From positions 1 through 64,000 of the forward strand of contig CAISLN010000119.1 in assembly GCA_903886275.1 (NCBI GenBank): a DNA stretch of 64,000 nt, in the 5' to 3' direction. The DNA is from an uncultured beta proteobacterium (GTDB lineage: Bacteria; Pseudomonadota; Gammaproteobacteria; Burkholderiales; Burkholderiaceae_C). The position numbers were made by a program, and so were the translations under genes. Of this stretch, positions 1 to 9,408 are shown one piece after another (positions within the stretch are counted from its first letter, which is position 1; each line of letters begins with the position of its first letter). The notes beneath the pieces are model-generated. The model did no database searches. It worked only from the letters and a program-made list of their open reading frames with translations, and was not told where the DNA came from.

Positions 1-22
1 AACTCATGCACGGAGGCCGTGT

Positions 23-106
23 ATGAGTTGCCTGTTTCGCCAAAACAGGCACGGCGCGCCAGCGCTGCACGGCGCAGCCGTGCGCATGCACGGAGGCCGT
101 GTATGA
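23..106 (+). CDS. putative 27-aa mini-ORF in repeat unit 1 ([27 protein letters not shown])
   Basis: ATG at 23, TGA at 104-106 overlapping the ATG at 103 (ATGA). Below the length cutoff of the ORF track; coding status is unproven. Confidence 0.4.
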   Translation: MSCLFRQNRHGAPALHGAAVRMHGGRV

Positions 107-186
107 GTTGCCTGTTTCGCCAAAACAGGCACGGCGCGCCAGCGCTGCACGGCGCAGCCGTGCGCATGCACGGAGGCCGTGTATGA
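103..186 (+). CDS. putative 27-aa mini-ORF in repeat unit 2, identical peptide, stop overlaps murG start
   Basis: ATG at 103, TGA at 184-186 overlapping the murG ATG at 183. Coding status is unproven. Confidence 0.4.
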   Translation: MSCLFRQNRHGAPALHGAAVRMHGGRV

Positions 187-1334
187 GTAAACCCTTGAAC
201 GCCGCAGGGCCGCCCCAAGGCGTGAGGGCCCCCTTGGGGGGCAGCGCAGTACACGCAGTGACAAGCGTGAGGGCCATACCCTGCGCATTGGTCATGGCCG
301 GCGGCACCGGCGGCCATATTTTTCCGGGGCTGGCCGTGGCCGAGGCCCTGCGCGCCAAGGGCTGGCGCGTGCACTGGCTGGGCGCACCCGAGAGCATGGA
401 AAGTCGGCTGGTGCCGGCGCGTGGTTTTGCGCTGGAGCTGGTGGACTTCTCCGGCGTGCGCGGCAAGGGCCTTGCCACGCTGGTGCTGTTGCCACTGCGC
501 CTGCTGCGCGCCTTCTGGCAAAGCCTGCAGGTGCTGCGCCGCGTCCAGCCCGATGTGCTGGTCGGCCTGGGTGGCTACATTACCTTCCCCGGCGCCATGA
601 TGGGCGTGCTGGTTGGCAAACCGCTGGTGTTGCACGAGCAAAACTCGGTGGCCGGCATGGCCAACAAGGTGCTGGCAACTGTGGCAGACCGCGTGTTCAC
701 CGCCTTCCCCAAGGTGTTTGCCAAGGGCGTTTGCGTGGGCAACCCGCTGCGTACCGAGTTTCTGCAGCAGGCCGAACCGGCGGCGCGTTTTGCCGGGCGC
801 ACCGGGCCCCTGCAGCTGTTGGTGGTGGGCGGTAGTCTGGGCGCGCGTGCCTTGAACACCCTGGTGCCCAAGGCGCTGGCGCTGATGCCGCAAAATCAAC
901 GTCCCATCGTGCTCCACCAAAGCGGCGAGAAGCAGATCGACGAATTGCGCGCCAACTACGCCGCCAGCGGCGTCACGGCCGAGCTCAGCCCCTTTATTAC
1001 CGACACGGCCGCCGCCTTTGCCGGCGCCGACCTGGTGTTGTGCCGCGCCGGTGCCAGTACCGTCACCGAACTGGCCGCCGTGGGCGCGGCTGCGGTGTTT
1101 GTGCCTTTCCCTTCTGCTGTGGACGACCACCAGACCCACAACGCCCGCTTCCTGGTGGACCAGGGTGCGGGCTGGCTGATGCCCCAAGGCGCGTTGACGC
1201 CTGAAGGCTTGGCCGCCTTCATCCAGAACACCGACCGCCATGCGTTGCTGCAACGCGCAGTGGCTTCCAAAAACATGCAGCAGCTGCGCGCCACCGATGC
1301 GGTGGTGGCCGCTTGCGAGGAACTTTGCAAATGA
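183..1334 (+). CDS. murG: UDP-N-acetylglucosamine--N-acetylmuramyl-(pentapeptide) pyrophosphoryl-undecaprenol GlcNAc transferase
   Basis: [19 protein letters not shown]..., [25 protein letters not shown], followed by murC; ATG at 183 preferred over the upstream GTG at 99. Confidence 0.97.
   Translation: MSKPLNAAGPPQGVRAPLGGSAVHAVTSVRAIPCALVMAGGTGGHIFPGLAVAEALRAKGWRVHWLGAPESMESRLVPARGFALELVDFSGVRGKGLATLVLLPLRLLRAFWQSLQVLRRVQPDVLVGLGGYITFPGAMMGVLVGKPLVLHEQNSVAGMANKVLATVADRVFTAFPKVFAKGVCVGNPLRTEFLQQAEPAARFAGRTGPLQLLVVGGSLGARALNTLVPKALALMPQNQRPIVLHQSGEKQIDELRANYAASGVTAELSPFITDTAAAFAGADLVLCRAGASTVTELAAVGAAAVFVPFPSAVDDHQTHNARFLVDQGAGWLMPQGALTPEGLAAFIQNTDRHALLQRAVASKNMQQLRATDAVVAACEELCK
207..242 (+). 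repeat. REP-like inverted repeat inside the murG 5' coding region
   Basis: GGGCCGCCCCAAGGCGTGAGGGCCCCCTTGGGGGGC, with CCCCAAGG/CCTTGGGG arms; 19 bp identical to a copy at 5769-5787. Confidence 0.65.
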
Positions 1335-2746
1335 AACACGCGATCAAACACATTCACTTCGTCGGTGTGGGCGGCTCCGGCATGTCCGGTATCGCCGAGG
1401 TGCTGAGCAATCTGGGCTACACCATTTCTGGCTCCGACCTGGCCGACAACGCCACCACCCAAAGGCTGGCAACGCTTGGCATCACCACCTATGTGGGCCA
1501 CAGCGCTGACAACGTCAAAGGAGCGGACGCGGTGGTCACCTCCACGGCCGTCAAGCAGGACAACCCCGAGGTAATACGCGCCCGCGAGATGCACATCCCC
1601 ATCGTGCCGCGCGCCCTGATGCTGGCCGAGCTGATGCGCCTCAAGCAGGGCATTGCGATTGCCGGCACCCACGGCAAGACCACCACCACCAGCCTGGTGG
1701 CCAGCGTGCTGGCACAGGCCGGTCTGGATCCCACCTTTGTGATTGGCGGGCGCCTCAACAGCGCCGGTGCCAATGCGCGCCTGGGGCAGGGCGACTACAT
1801 CGTGGTGGAAGCGGATGAATCGGACGCATCGTTTTTGAACCTGCTGCCGGTGATGGCGGTGGTGACCAATATCGATGCCGACCACATGGAAACCTATGGC
1901 CACGACTTCAATCATTTGAAGAAGGCCTTTGTCGATTTTCTGCACCGCATGCCCTTTTATGGCACGGCCATTCTGTGCACCGACGATGCGGCCGTGCGCG
2001 ACATCGTCAACGACGTCACCTGCCCCATCACCAGCTATGGCTTTAACGCAGAGGCCCAGGTGCGCGCCGTCAACGTGCGTGCGGTGGGCGCGCAAATGCA
2101 CTTCACCGTGCAGCGCCGCAACGGCGTGGTGCTGCCCGATATGGAGGTGGTGTTGAACCTGCCGGGCCTGCACAACGTGCTCAATGCCTTGTCGGCCATC
2201 GCCGTTGCGGTGGAACTCAATATCGAAGACGCGGCGGTGCAAAAGGCATTGGCCGAGTTCCGCGGTGTGGGCAGGCGCTTCCAGCAATACGGCGATTTGC
2301 CCCTGCCCCAGGGCGGCACGGTCACGGTGATTGACGACTATGGTCACCATCCGGTGGAGATGGCCGCCACCTTGTCGGCTGCGCGCGGCGCCTTCCCCGG
2401 TCGGCGCCTGGTGCTGGCCTTTCAGCCGCACCGTTTTAGTCGCACGCGCGACTGCTTTGACGACTTCGTCAAGGTCATCGCCCTGGCCGACTCGGTGTTG
2501 CTGGGCGAGGTTTATGCCGCTGGCGAGGCGCCCATCATCGCGGCGGATGGCCGTGCCCTGGCGCGTGCCCTGCGCATTGCCGGCAAGGTCGAGCCGATCT
2601 TCGTGGATGACATTTTGGCCATGCCGCAAGCGGCCATAGACAACGCCCGCGATGGCGATGTGCTGCTGTGCATGGGCGCTGGCTCGATAGGCGCGGTGCC
2701 CGGAAAAATTGCCGACATGCTCACAGTGAAAGGTGCAGGCGCATGA
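1331..2746 (+). CDS. murC: UDP-N-acetylmuramate--L-alanine ligase
   Basis: [48 protein letters not shown] overlap with murG. Confidence 0.97.
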   Translation: MKHAIKHIHFVGVGGSGMSGIAEVLSNLGYTISGSDLADNATTQRLATLGITTYVGHSADNVKGADAVVTSTAVKQDNPEVIRAREMHIPIVPRALMLAELMRLKQGIAIAGTHGKTTTTSLVASVLAQAGLDPTFVIGGRLNSAGANARLGQGDYIVVEADESDASFLNLLPVMAVVTNIDADHMETYGHDFNHLKKAFVDFLHRMPFYGTAILCTDDAAVRDIVNDVTCPITSYGFNAEAQVRAVNVRAVGAQMHFTVQRRNGVVLPDMEVVLNLPGLHNVLNALSAIAVAVELNIEDAAVQKALAEFRGVGRRFQQYGDLPLPQGGTVTVIDDYGHHPVEMAATLSAARGAFPGRRLVLAFQPHRFSRTRDCFDDFVKVIALADSVLLGEVYAAGEAPIIAADGRALARALRIAGKVEPIFVDDILAMPQAAIDNARDGDVLLCMGAGSIGAVPGKIADMLTVKGAGA

Positions 2747-3696
2747 GCCAGCTCAAGTCAGAATTTGGAAAAGTCGCGGTCCTGATGGGCGGCGCCTCGG
2801 CCGAGCGCGAGGTCTCGCTGATGTCGGGCAACGGCGTGCTGAAGGCCTTGCTGTCCAAGGGCGTGGATGCCCATGCCTTTGATCCGTCCGAGCGCCCACT
2901 CGATGACCTCAAGCGCGAGGGCTTTGCGCGCTGCTTTATCGCCCTGCATGGCCGCTTTGGTGAAGACGGCACGGTGCAGGGTGCGCTCGAATTGCTGGGC
3001 ATTCCCTACACCGGCTCCGGCGTCATGGCCTCCGCCATTTCGATGGACAAGGTCATGACCAAGCGCATCTGGCGCTTTGAAGGTCTGTCCACCCCGGCCT
3101 GGGCGCAGGTCAGCAGCGCCGCACAGACCCACGCCGCCTTTGCCGAGCTGGGCGCGCCCATGATCGTCAAGCCAGCGCGCGAGGGCTCCTCCATCGGCTT
3201 CACCAAGGTCTTGAGCGCAGACCAGTGCACGCCAGCCTACGCATTGGCGGCGCAGCACGATGTGGAAGTGCTGTGCGAGCAGTTTATTGCCGGCGATGAG
3301 GTCACCTGCCCGGTGCTGGGGCCTGCCGACGCGCCACAGGCCTTGCCGCTGATCCGCATCGTCGCACCCGACGGCAACTACGATTACCAAAACAAATACT
3401 TCACCGACGTCACCCAGTACCTGGTGCCGGCTGGCCTGCCCGCCGGTGAGGAAGAGGCGATTGCAGAGCTGGTGTGCCGCGCCTACCAGGTGCTGCGCTG
3501 CCGCGGCTGGGCCCGTGCCGATGTGATGATTGATGCCACTACCCGCAAGCCCTATCTGCTGGAGATCAACACCTCGCCCGGCATGACCGGACACTCCCTG
3601 GTGCCCATGTCGGCCAAGGCCGCCGGCATCAGTTACGAAGACCTGTGCGTGCAACTGCTGCAAAGCGCCACGCTAGATGCGAAGGCCATGCCATGA
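2743..3696 (+). CDS. ddl: D-alanine--D-alanine ligase
   Basis: [47 protein letters not shown] overlap with murC. Confidence 0.96.
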   Translation: MSQLKSEFGKVAVLMGGASAEREVSLMSGNGVLKALLSKGVDAHAFDPSERPLDDLKREGFARCFIALHGRFGEDGTVQGALELLGIPYTGSGVMASAISMDKVMTKRIWRFEGLSTPAWAQVSSAAQTHAAFAELGAPMIVKPAREGSSIGFTKVLSADQCTPAYALAAQHDVEVLCEQFIAGDEVTCPVLGPADAPQALPLIRIVAPDGNYDYQNKYFTDVTQYLVPAGLPAGEEEAIAELVCRAYQVLRCRGWARADVMIDATTRKPYLLEINTSPGMTGHSLVPMSAKAAGISYEDLCVQLLQSATLDAKAMP

Positions 3697-4487
3697 AATC
3701 TGGACTGGCCACGCCCATGGACATCAAACTCATGAACCTCACGGTTGCCGTGCTGGTGCTGGTGTTTGTCGTCCTATGCGCCGTGGCCGGTGTGCGCGGT
3801 TTTTCGCGCGCCCATGCCTTCGATATCCAGGGCATCACGGTCAGCGGAGATACCCGCCACAACAACAGCCTGACCCTGCGCGCCAATGTGGCGCCGCACA
3901 TTGCGGGCACTTTCTTTACCGTCGATTTGGACAGCGCGCGTACCGCTTTCGAGGCTGCACCCTGGGTGCGCCGCGCGGTGGTGCGCCGCGAATTTCCGAA
4001 CCGCCTGCGCGTCAGCCTGCAGGAGCATGAGCCGGTGGCGCTGTGGGCCAGTGAGGGCGCGCAGGGCGATGCCCGTTTGGTCAATAGCTTTGGTGAGGTG
4101 TTCGAGGCCAATCTGGGCGAGGTCGATCAGGAAAGCCTGCCCATGCTCAGCGGCCCCGAAGGCCAGAGCCCGGAGTTGCTGGCCATGTACCGCGCGATAG
4201 CACCTCTGTTCGATGCCATGGATATGCCGGTGGAAGAGCTGGCGCTGTCGGGCCGAGGCAGCTGGAGTGTGCGCCTGGATGCGGGCTCCGAGATCGAGTT
4301 GGGGCGTGGCAGTCCGGACGAGGTGACGCCGCGCGTGCAGCGTTTCCTGACGACGCTGCGCCAAGTGGTATCGCGCTACGGGCGTGCCAGCAATGCAATT
4401 GAATCGGCCGATTTGCGGCACGAAAACGGATATGCCATTCGTCTGCGCGGTGTCAGCACCGGGCAGACGGATGGTGCGAAAAAATAA
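3693..4487 (+). CDS. ftsQ: cell division protein FtsQ
   Basis: single N-terminal TM plus POTRA-like region ([16 protein letters not shown]); position between ddl and ftsA; ATGA overlap with ddl. Confidence 0.93.
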   Translation: MKSGLATPMDIKLMNLTVAVLVLVFVVLCAVAGVRGFSRAHAFDIQGITVSGDTRHNNSLTLRANVAPHIAGTFFTVDLDSARTAFEAAPWVRRAVVRREFPNRLRVSLQEHEPVALWASEGAQGDARLVNSFGEVFEANLGEVDQESLPMLSGPEGQSPELLAMYRAIAPLFDAMDMPVEELALSGRGSWSVRLDAGSEIELGRGSPDEVTPRVQRFLTTLRQVVSRYGRASNAIESADLRHENGYAIRLRGVSTGQTDGAKK

Positions 4488-4506
4488 TGCAAACACAGGT
4501 GAACTG

Positions 4507-5733
4507 ATGGCTAAAGAATACAAGGACCTGATCGTCGGGCTGGACATAGGCACCGCCAAGATCATGGTGGTGGTGGCCGAGGTGATGCCGGGCGGCGAAC
4601 TCAAACTGGCCGGTCTGGGTGTCGCGCCCAGCAACGGCCTCAAGCGCGGTGTGGTGGTCAATATCGACGCCACCGTGCAGAGCATCCAAGTCGCGCTCAA
4701 AGAGGCTGAGCTGATGGCAGACTGCAAGATCACCCGCGTCTACACCGGCATTACCGGAAGCCATATCCGCGGCATCAATAGCAGCGGCATGGTGGCAGTC
4801 AAAGACCGGGAAGTGACGCAGGCCGATGTGGCGCGCGTGGTGGAGACGGCCAAGGCCATCAACATCTCGACCGACCAGCGCTTGCTGCTGGTGGAGCCGC
4901 AGGAGTTCATCATCGACGGCCAGGACGTACGTGAGCCCATAGGCATGAGCGGCATCCGCCTAGAGGCCAAGGTGCATATCGTCACCGGTGCCCAGACCGC
5001 TGCCGAGAACATCATCAAGTGCGTGCGCCGTTGCGGCCTGGAGGTGGAGCAGCTCATGCTCAATCCGCTGGCCAGCAGCCTGTCCGTCTTGACCGCCGAC
5101 GAACGCGAACTTGGTGTTGCCATGGTCGATATTGGTGCTGGCACGACCGACGTGGCCATCTTCACCAATGGCGCCATCCGCTACACCGCAGTGATCCCGA
5201 TTGCCGGTGACCTGATCACCAGCGACATCGCCATGGCCCTGCGCACGCCGACCAAGGACGCCGAAGACATCAAGGTGGAGTCGGGACATGCCAAGCAGTT
5301 GCTGGCCTCTGAGACCCAGGTGGAGGTGCCCGGCCTGGGCGACCGCGGCCCGCGCATGCTGAGCCGCCAGTCGCTGGCCGGTGTGATCGAGCCACGCATC
5401 GAAGAAATATTCTCGCTGGTCAACCACGTGATGCGTGAGTCTGGCTTTGAAGAGGTGCTGTCTAGCGGCATTGTGCTGACCGGTGGCAGCTGCGTCATGC
5501 CCGGCATGGTGGAGTTGGCCGAAGATATTTTCCTCAAGCCCGTGCGCCGTGGTACTCCGCAGTACCGCGGTGCGCTGTCCGACATGGTGGCCCATCCACG
5601 CGCTGCCACGGTCATGGGTCTGCTCGAAGAAGCCCGTTTGGGCCGCATGCGCGGCTACAAGGTGGCGCAAAAACAAGGGTCCGTGAAGACCGCGTTTGGC
5701 GGTCTCAAGGACTGGTTTGTTGGGAACTTTTGA
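4507..5733 (+). CDS. ftsA: cell division protein FtsA
   Basis: KDLIVGLDIGTAKIMVVVAEV, VDIGAGTTDVAIFTNG, GIVLTGGSCVMPGM. Confidence 0.97.
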   Translation: MAKEYKDLIVGLDIGTAKIMVVVAEVMPGGELKLAGLGVAPSNGLKRGVVVNIDATVQSIQVALKEAELMADCKITRVYTGITGSHIRGINSSGMVAVKDREVTQADVARVVETAKAINISTDQRLLLVEPQEFIIDGQDVREPIGMSGIRLEAKVHIVTGAQTAAENIIKCVRRCGLEVEQLMLNPLASSLSVLTADERELGVAMVDIGAGTTDVAIFTNGAIRYTAVIPIAGDLITSDIAMALRTPTKDAEDIKVESGHAKQLLASETQVEVPGLGDRGPRMLSRQSLAGVIEPRIEEIFSLVNHVMRESGFEEVLSSGIVLTGGSCVMPGMVELAEDIFLKPVRRGTPQYRGALSDMVAHPRAATVMGLLEEARLGRMRGYKVAQKQGSVKTAFGGLKDWFVGNF

Positions 5734-5768
5734 CCATGCACAAGCGCAACATTCGCATGAGCGCAGCC

Positions 5769-5787
5769 GGGCCGCCCCAAGGCGTGA
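5769..5787 (+). repeat. fragment of the REP-like element upstream of ftsZ
   Basis: GGGCCGCCCCAAGGCGTGA, identical to 207-225 in murG. Confidence 0.6.
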
Positions 5788-5959
5788 AGGTCAGTGGCTG
5801 TGCAATCTGCGAAGTGGCAATTGTCAGGGTACCATCCAGCCGTCCGCATTGGAGATGGCGATGTATAGGACCTCCTTCGTGAGCTAGTCAGGGAATGGCA
5901 ACTACAAGAAAAACAACAACAGCATTGATTCACGTAATTTGAAATTTAGGAGTAGCAAA

Positions 5960-7198
5960 ATGACCATCGAAATGATTGAAGAAGAGGGTTTCAACCAAGG
6001 CACCCAAATCAAGGTGATTGGCGTTGGTGGTGGCGGTGGCAATGCGGTTGAGCACATGATCCGCTCTGCTGTGGGTGGTGTGGAGTTCATCTGCGCCAAC
6101 ACCGACGCACAGGCGCTTTCGCGCAGCAGCGCGCACAAGACCATACAGTTAGGCGCATCTGGCCTGGGCGCCGGCAGCAAACCCGACAAGGGCCGTGAAG
6201 CTGCAGAGGCTGCAGAAGCCGACATCCGCGACGCCATCCAGGGCGCGCACATGCTTTTCATCACGGCGGGAATGGGTGGGGGCACCGGTACCGGTGCGGC
6301 TCCCATCATCGCCAAAGTGGCCAAGGAAATGGGCATTCTGACCGTGGGCGTGGTCACCAAGCCGTTCGACTTTGAAGGTGGCAGGCGCATGGGCAATGCC
6401 GACGCAGGATTGGCCGAGCTCGAAGCCAATGTCGATTCGCTGATCGTGGTGTTGAACGAAAAGCTGCTCGAAGTGCTGGGTGACGACATCAGCCAGGAAG
6501 ATGCCTTTGCGCAGGCCAACGACGTGCTGAAAAACGCCGTTGGTGGCATTGCCGAAATCATCAACGTGCCTGGCGACATCAACGCCGACTTTGAAGACGT
6601 GCGCACGGTCATGGGTGAGCCCGGCAAGGCCATGATGGGCACTGCCATGGCCAAGGGCCCGGACCGCGCCCGCATTGCATCCGAGCAGGCGGTTGCCTGC
6701 CCGCTGCTCGAAGGCATTGACCTGTCCGGCGCCAAGGGCGTGCTGGTGCTGATCTCGGCTGCCAAGGGGTCGCTCAAGCTCAAGGAATCCAAGATGGCCA
6801 TGGAAACCATCCGTGCCTATGCCTCGCCCGATGCGCATGTGATCTACGGCACTGCCAATGACGACAGCCTGGGCGAAGACATCCGCGTCACCGTGATTGC
6901 CACCGGCCTGTCGCGCAACGCCCAGCGGGTGCGCCCACCCATCCAGGTGGTGCAGACCCATTTGCGCACCGGTACCGACAACGTGCCGTACGCCTCACCC
7001 ACACTCAGCCATGCGGCGAACGTGCAGGGTGCGGCCACGCCCGCAACCGCAAACAGCCAGCCCGATTACGGCAGCATGGAAAAGCCCAGCGTCTGGCGCA
7101 CCAACCGCACCCAAGCGGCGGCGCGTGTGGATGCACTGTCGAGTGGCGGCATGGACGACTACGAGATCCCGGCCTTCCTGCGCAAGCAAGCCGATTAA
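5960..7198 (+). CDS. ftsZ: cell division protein FtsZ
   Basis: IKVIGVGGGGGNAVEHMI, GMGGGTGTGAAPIIA, C-terminal DYEIPAFLRKQAD; RBS TTTAGGAG before ATG. Confidence 0.98.
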   Translation: MTIEMIEEEGFNQGTQIKVIGVGGGGGNAVEHMIRSAVGGVEFICANTDAQALSRSSAHKTIQLGASGLGAGSKPDKGREAAEAAEADIRDAIQGAHMLFITAGMGGGTGTGAAPIIAKVAKEMGILTVGVVTKPFDFEGGRRMGNADAGLAELEANVDSLIVVLNEKLLEVLGDDISQEDAFAQANDVLKNAVGGIAEIINVPGDINADFEDVRTVMGEPGKAMMGTAMAKGPDRARIASEQAVACPLLEGIDLSGAKGVLVLISAAKGSLKLKESKMAMETIRAYASPDAHVIYGTANDDSLGEDIRVTVIATGLSRNAQRVRPPIQVVQTHLRTGTDNVPYASPTLSHAANVQGAATPATANSQPDYGSMEKPSVWRTNRTQAAARVDALSSGGMDDYEIPAFLRKQAD

Positions 7199-7222
7199 AC
7201 GACCACACCGGCTGGCCGAAGC

Positions 7223-7255
7223 GGCACACCCCAGGCGAAATGCCCGGCGTGTGCC
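7223..7255 (+). other. imperfect hairpin in the ftsZ-DUF817 intergenic region
   Basis: GGCACAC c CC a GGC gaaat GCC c GG c GTGTGCC; no following T-run. Confidence 0.45.
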
Positions 7256-7280
7256 CGTTGGCAGTTTGGGCCCTGTCACC

Positions 7281-8135
7281 ATGTCTGTCGTACCACTGGA
7301 TAAGCACCTGCTGGACTTTCGTCCCAGACCGGCTGTGGGCGGGGTGCGCCGTTTCGTGATGGAGTTCTGGTATTTCGGCATTAAGAATGCCCGCGCATGC
7401 CTGTTCGTTGCCTTGTTCTTTGGTGCCGTGTTTTCGGTTCCAAGGGCCGGCCTGTGGGGACTTCCGCGCTATGACGTGCTACTCGCGGTGGCGCTGCTGA
7501 TTCAATGGGGAATGGTTCGCGCCGGGCTGGAAACCCTCGACGAGTTCAAGGCGATATGCCTGTTCCATGTGGTGGGCTTTGCCCTGGAGGTTTTCAAGAC
7601 GTCCTCCAGCATTCAGTCCTGGTCCTATCCTGATTTCGCATACACCAAGGTCTGGGGCGTTCCGCTGTTCTCCGGCTTCATGTACGCGGCCGTGGGTAGC
7701 TACATCATCCAGGCCTGGCGCTTGTTTGATTTGCGCATCCGGCACCATCCGCCTTACTGGATGGCAACGCTCATTGCCACGGCCATCTACCTCAATTTTT
7801 TCACGCACCACTATATTGGCGATCTGCGTTGGTACCTTGCAGCCTGCGCCATGGGTCTGTATGCCAGAACCATGGTGCACTTCAAACCGCGGGACCGGGA
7901 GCGGTGCATGCCCTTGCTGAGTTCGTTTGTGCTGATTGGTTTCTTCATTTGGTTGGCGGAGAACATCAGTACCTTCTTCGGCATTTGGCGGTACCCCAAC
8001 CAGCTCGGTGCCTGGTCTACGGTGCACTGGGGGAAATGGAGTTCGTGGTCCATGCTGGTGGTGATGACCTTCACCATCATTGCCAACCTGAAGCACATCA
8101 AGGCCACCATCCATGTTCCTCCTCAAAATGGCTAA
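7281..8135 (+). CDS. DUF817 (YoaT-like) integral membrane protein
   Basis: QWGMVRAGLETLDEFK, SWSYPDFAYTKVWGVPLFSGFMYA, YLNFFTHHYIGDLRWY, GFFIWLAENISTFFGIWRYPNQ match my recollection of the DUF817 family. Confidence 0.85.
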   Translation: MSVVPLDKHLLDFRPRPAVGGVRRFVMEFWYFGIKNARACLFVALFFGAVFSVPRAGLWGLPRYDVLLAVALLIQWGMVRAGLETLDEFKAICLFHVVGFALEVFKTSSSIQSWSYPDFAYTKVWGVPLFSGFMYAAVGSYIIQAWRLFDLRIRHHPPYWMATLIATAIYLNFFTHHYIGDLRWYLAACAMGLYARTMVHFKPRDRERCMPLLSSFVLIGFFIWLAENISTFFGIWRYPNQLGAWSTVHWGKWSSWSMLVVMTFTIIANLKHIKATIHVPPQNG

Positions 8136-8191
8136 TCCGGTTTGCTACCGTTCAAGACATCACGCCTGCATCGGCCAAGTAAAATCAGTCC

Positions 8192-9115
8192 GTGCTCAAA
8201 CAACGAACCCTTAAATCTCTAACCCATGCCGTCGGTGTGGGGCTGCACAGCGGTCAGCGCGTGGAAATCACGCTGCGCCCGGCAGCGCCCGACACCGGCA
8301 TTGTGTTTAGGCGCATCGATCTGCCGCAGGTGGTGGACATTGCGGTGTCGGCCCAAGCCGTAACCGATACGCGCATGGCCTCCACCCTGTCCAAGGGGGA
8401 CGCCAAGGTGTTGACGGTGGAGCACCTGATGTCGGCCTGCGCCGGTCTGGGCGTAGACAACCTGTTTGTGGACATCACGGCCGAGGAGATTCCGATTCTG
8501 GATGGCTCGGCCGCCTCCTTTGTGTTCCTGCTGCAAAGCGCGGGCATCGAGTTGCAGAACGCGCCGCGCCGCTTTATCCGGGTGACCCATCCGGTGGAAG
8601 TGCGCCAAGGCAGTGGCACCACCGAAAAGTGGGCGCGCCTGGAGCCCTTTCACGGCTACAAGCTGAGCTTCGAGATTGACTTCAACCACCCGGCAGTGGA
8701 CTCCACCGGACAGCGCGTGGAATTTGACATGAGCACCGGCTCTTATTCGCGCGACATCGCGCGGGCCCGTACCTTTGGCTTTACCAAGGATGTGGAGATG
8801 ATGCGCGCCAATGGCCTGGCCCTAGGCGGCGGTCTGGACAACGCCATCGTCATGGACGATTACAAGGTCTTGAACGCCGGCGGCCTGCGCTATGACGATG
8901 AATTCGTCAAACACAAAATCCTCGACGCCATGGGCGACCTGTACCTGGTGGGCAAGCCGCTGTTGGCCAGTTACTCGGCCTTTCGCTCCGGCCACGCCAT
9001 GAACAACTTGCTGCTGCGCGAGTTGTTGGCCCACCCCGAATGCTGGGAAGTGGTGACCTTCGAGGATGTCAAAAAAGCGCCCGTCGGTTTTGCCCAACCG
9101 GCGCGCGCCTGGTAG
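8192..9115 (+). CDS. lpxC: UDP-3-O-acyl-N-acetylglucosamine deacetylase
   Basis: [55 protein letters not shown] start. Confidence 0.97.
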   Translation: MLKQRTLKSLTHAVGVGLHSGQRVEITLRPAAPDTGIVFRRIDLPQVVDIAVSAQAVTDTRMASTLSKGDAKVLTVEHLMSACAGLGVDNLFVDITAEEIPILDGSAASFVFLLQSAGIELQNAPRRFIRVTHPVEVRQGSGTTEKWARLEPFHGYKLSFEIDFNHPAVDSTGQRVEFDMSTGSYSRDIARARTFGFTKDVEMMRANGLALGGGLDNAIVMDDYKVLNAGGLRYDDEFVKHKILDAMGDLYLVGKPLLASYSAFRSGHAMNNLLLRELLAHPECWEVVTFEDVKKAPVGFAQPARAW

Positions 9116-9127
9116 GAGAAACAAACC

Positions 9128-9304
9128 ATGCTGATCTTTCGCTGGCTGGCCATGCTGTTTGCGCTGGGCATCATTGCCAGCTTTGGCCTTTTTATTGCCA
9201 CCGGGCAGCAGCGCTACAAGCGCATCGGGTTGCTGTGCCTGAAGTGGGTGGTATTGGCCGGCCTGGGGTTTTTTGCGGTGCTCATTCTGGAGCGCATCGC
9301 GTAA
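9128..9304 (+). CDS. 58-aa small membrane protein downstream of lpxC
   Basis: MLIFRWLAMLFALGIIASFGLFIATGQQRYKRIGLLCLKWVVLAGLGFFAVLILERIA*; RBS-like GGAG at 9115-9118 region; two hydrophobic segments; absent from the ORF track because of size. Confidence 0.8.
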   Translation: MLIFRWLAMLFALGIIASFGLFIATGQQRYKRIGLLCLKWVVLAGLGFFAVLILERIA

Positions 9305-9324
9305 GGCCAGCAAAGCCAGCCCCT

Positions 9325-9338
9325 TTGTTCCTTATCAA
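9325..9338 (+). promoter_or_regulatory. FNR/Anr-type binding site upstream of dcuB
   Basis: TTGTT-CCTT-ATCAA, 9/10 defined positions of TTGAT-N4-ATCAA, 71 bp before the dcuB ATG; possible -10 TACAGT at 9379-9384. Confidence 0.55.
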
Positions 9339-9408
9339 ACGCAAGCAAGGCAGAGTGACGCTTGGCCCCTGAGGGGGCTACAGTGGTGCATTCTGAAAGG
9401 GGTTCCCC

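Larger units (their letters stand above)
6..188. repeat. 80-bp-period tandem repeat: two full units (6-85, 86-165) plus a 23-bp partial third unit (166-188)
   Basis: atgcacggaggccgtgtatgagttgcctgtttcgccaaaacaggcacgg... begins at 6 and 86; the third copy begins at 166 and diverges after gtatgagt. The unit contains inverted repeats TGCCTGTTT-cgcca-AAACAGGCA and GCACGGC-gca-GCCGTGC. Confidence 0.95.

Noticed and set aside
956-2629. 557-aa minus-strand ORF opposite murC, His/Gly/Val-rich
   Set aside because: Antisense shadow of strongly supported murG/murC; composition typical of spurious ORFs in high-GC coding DNA.
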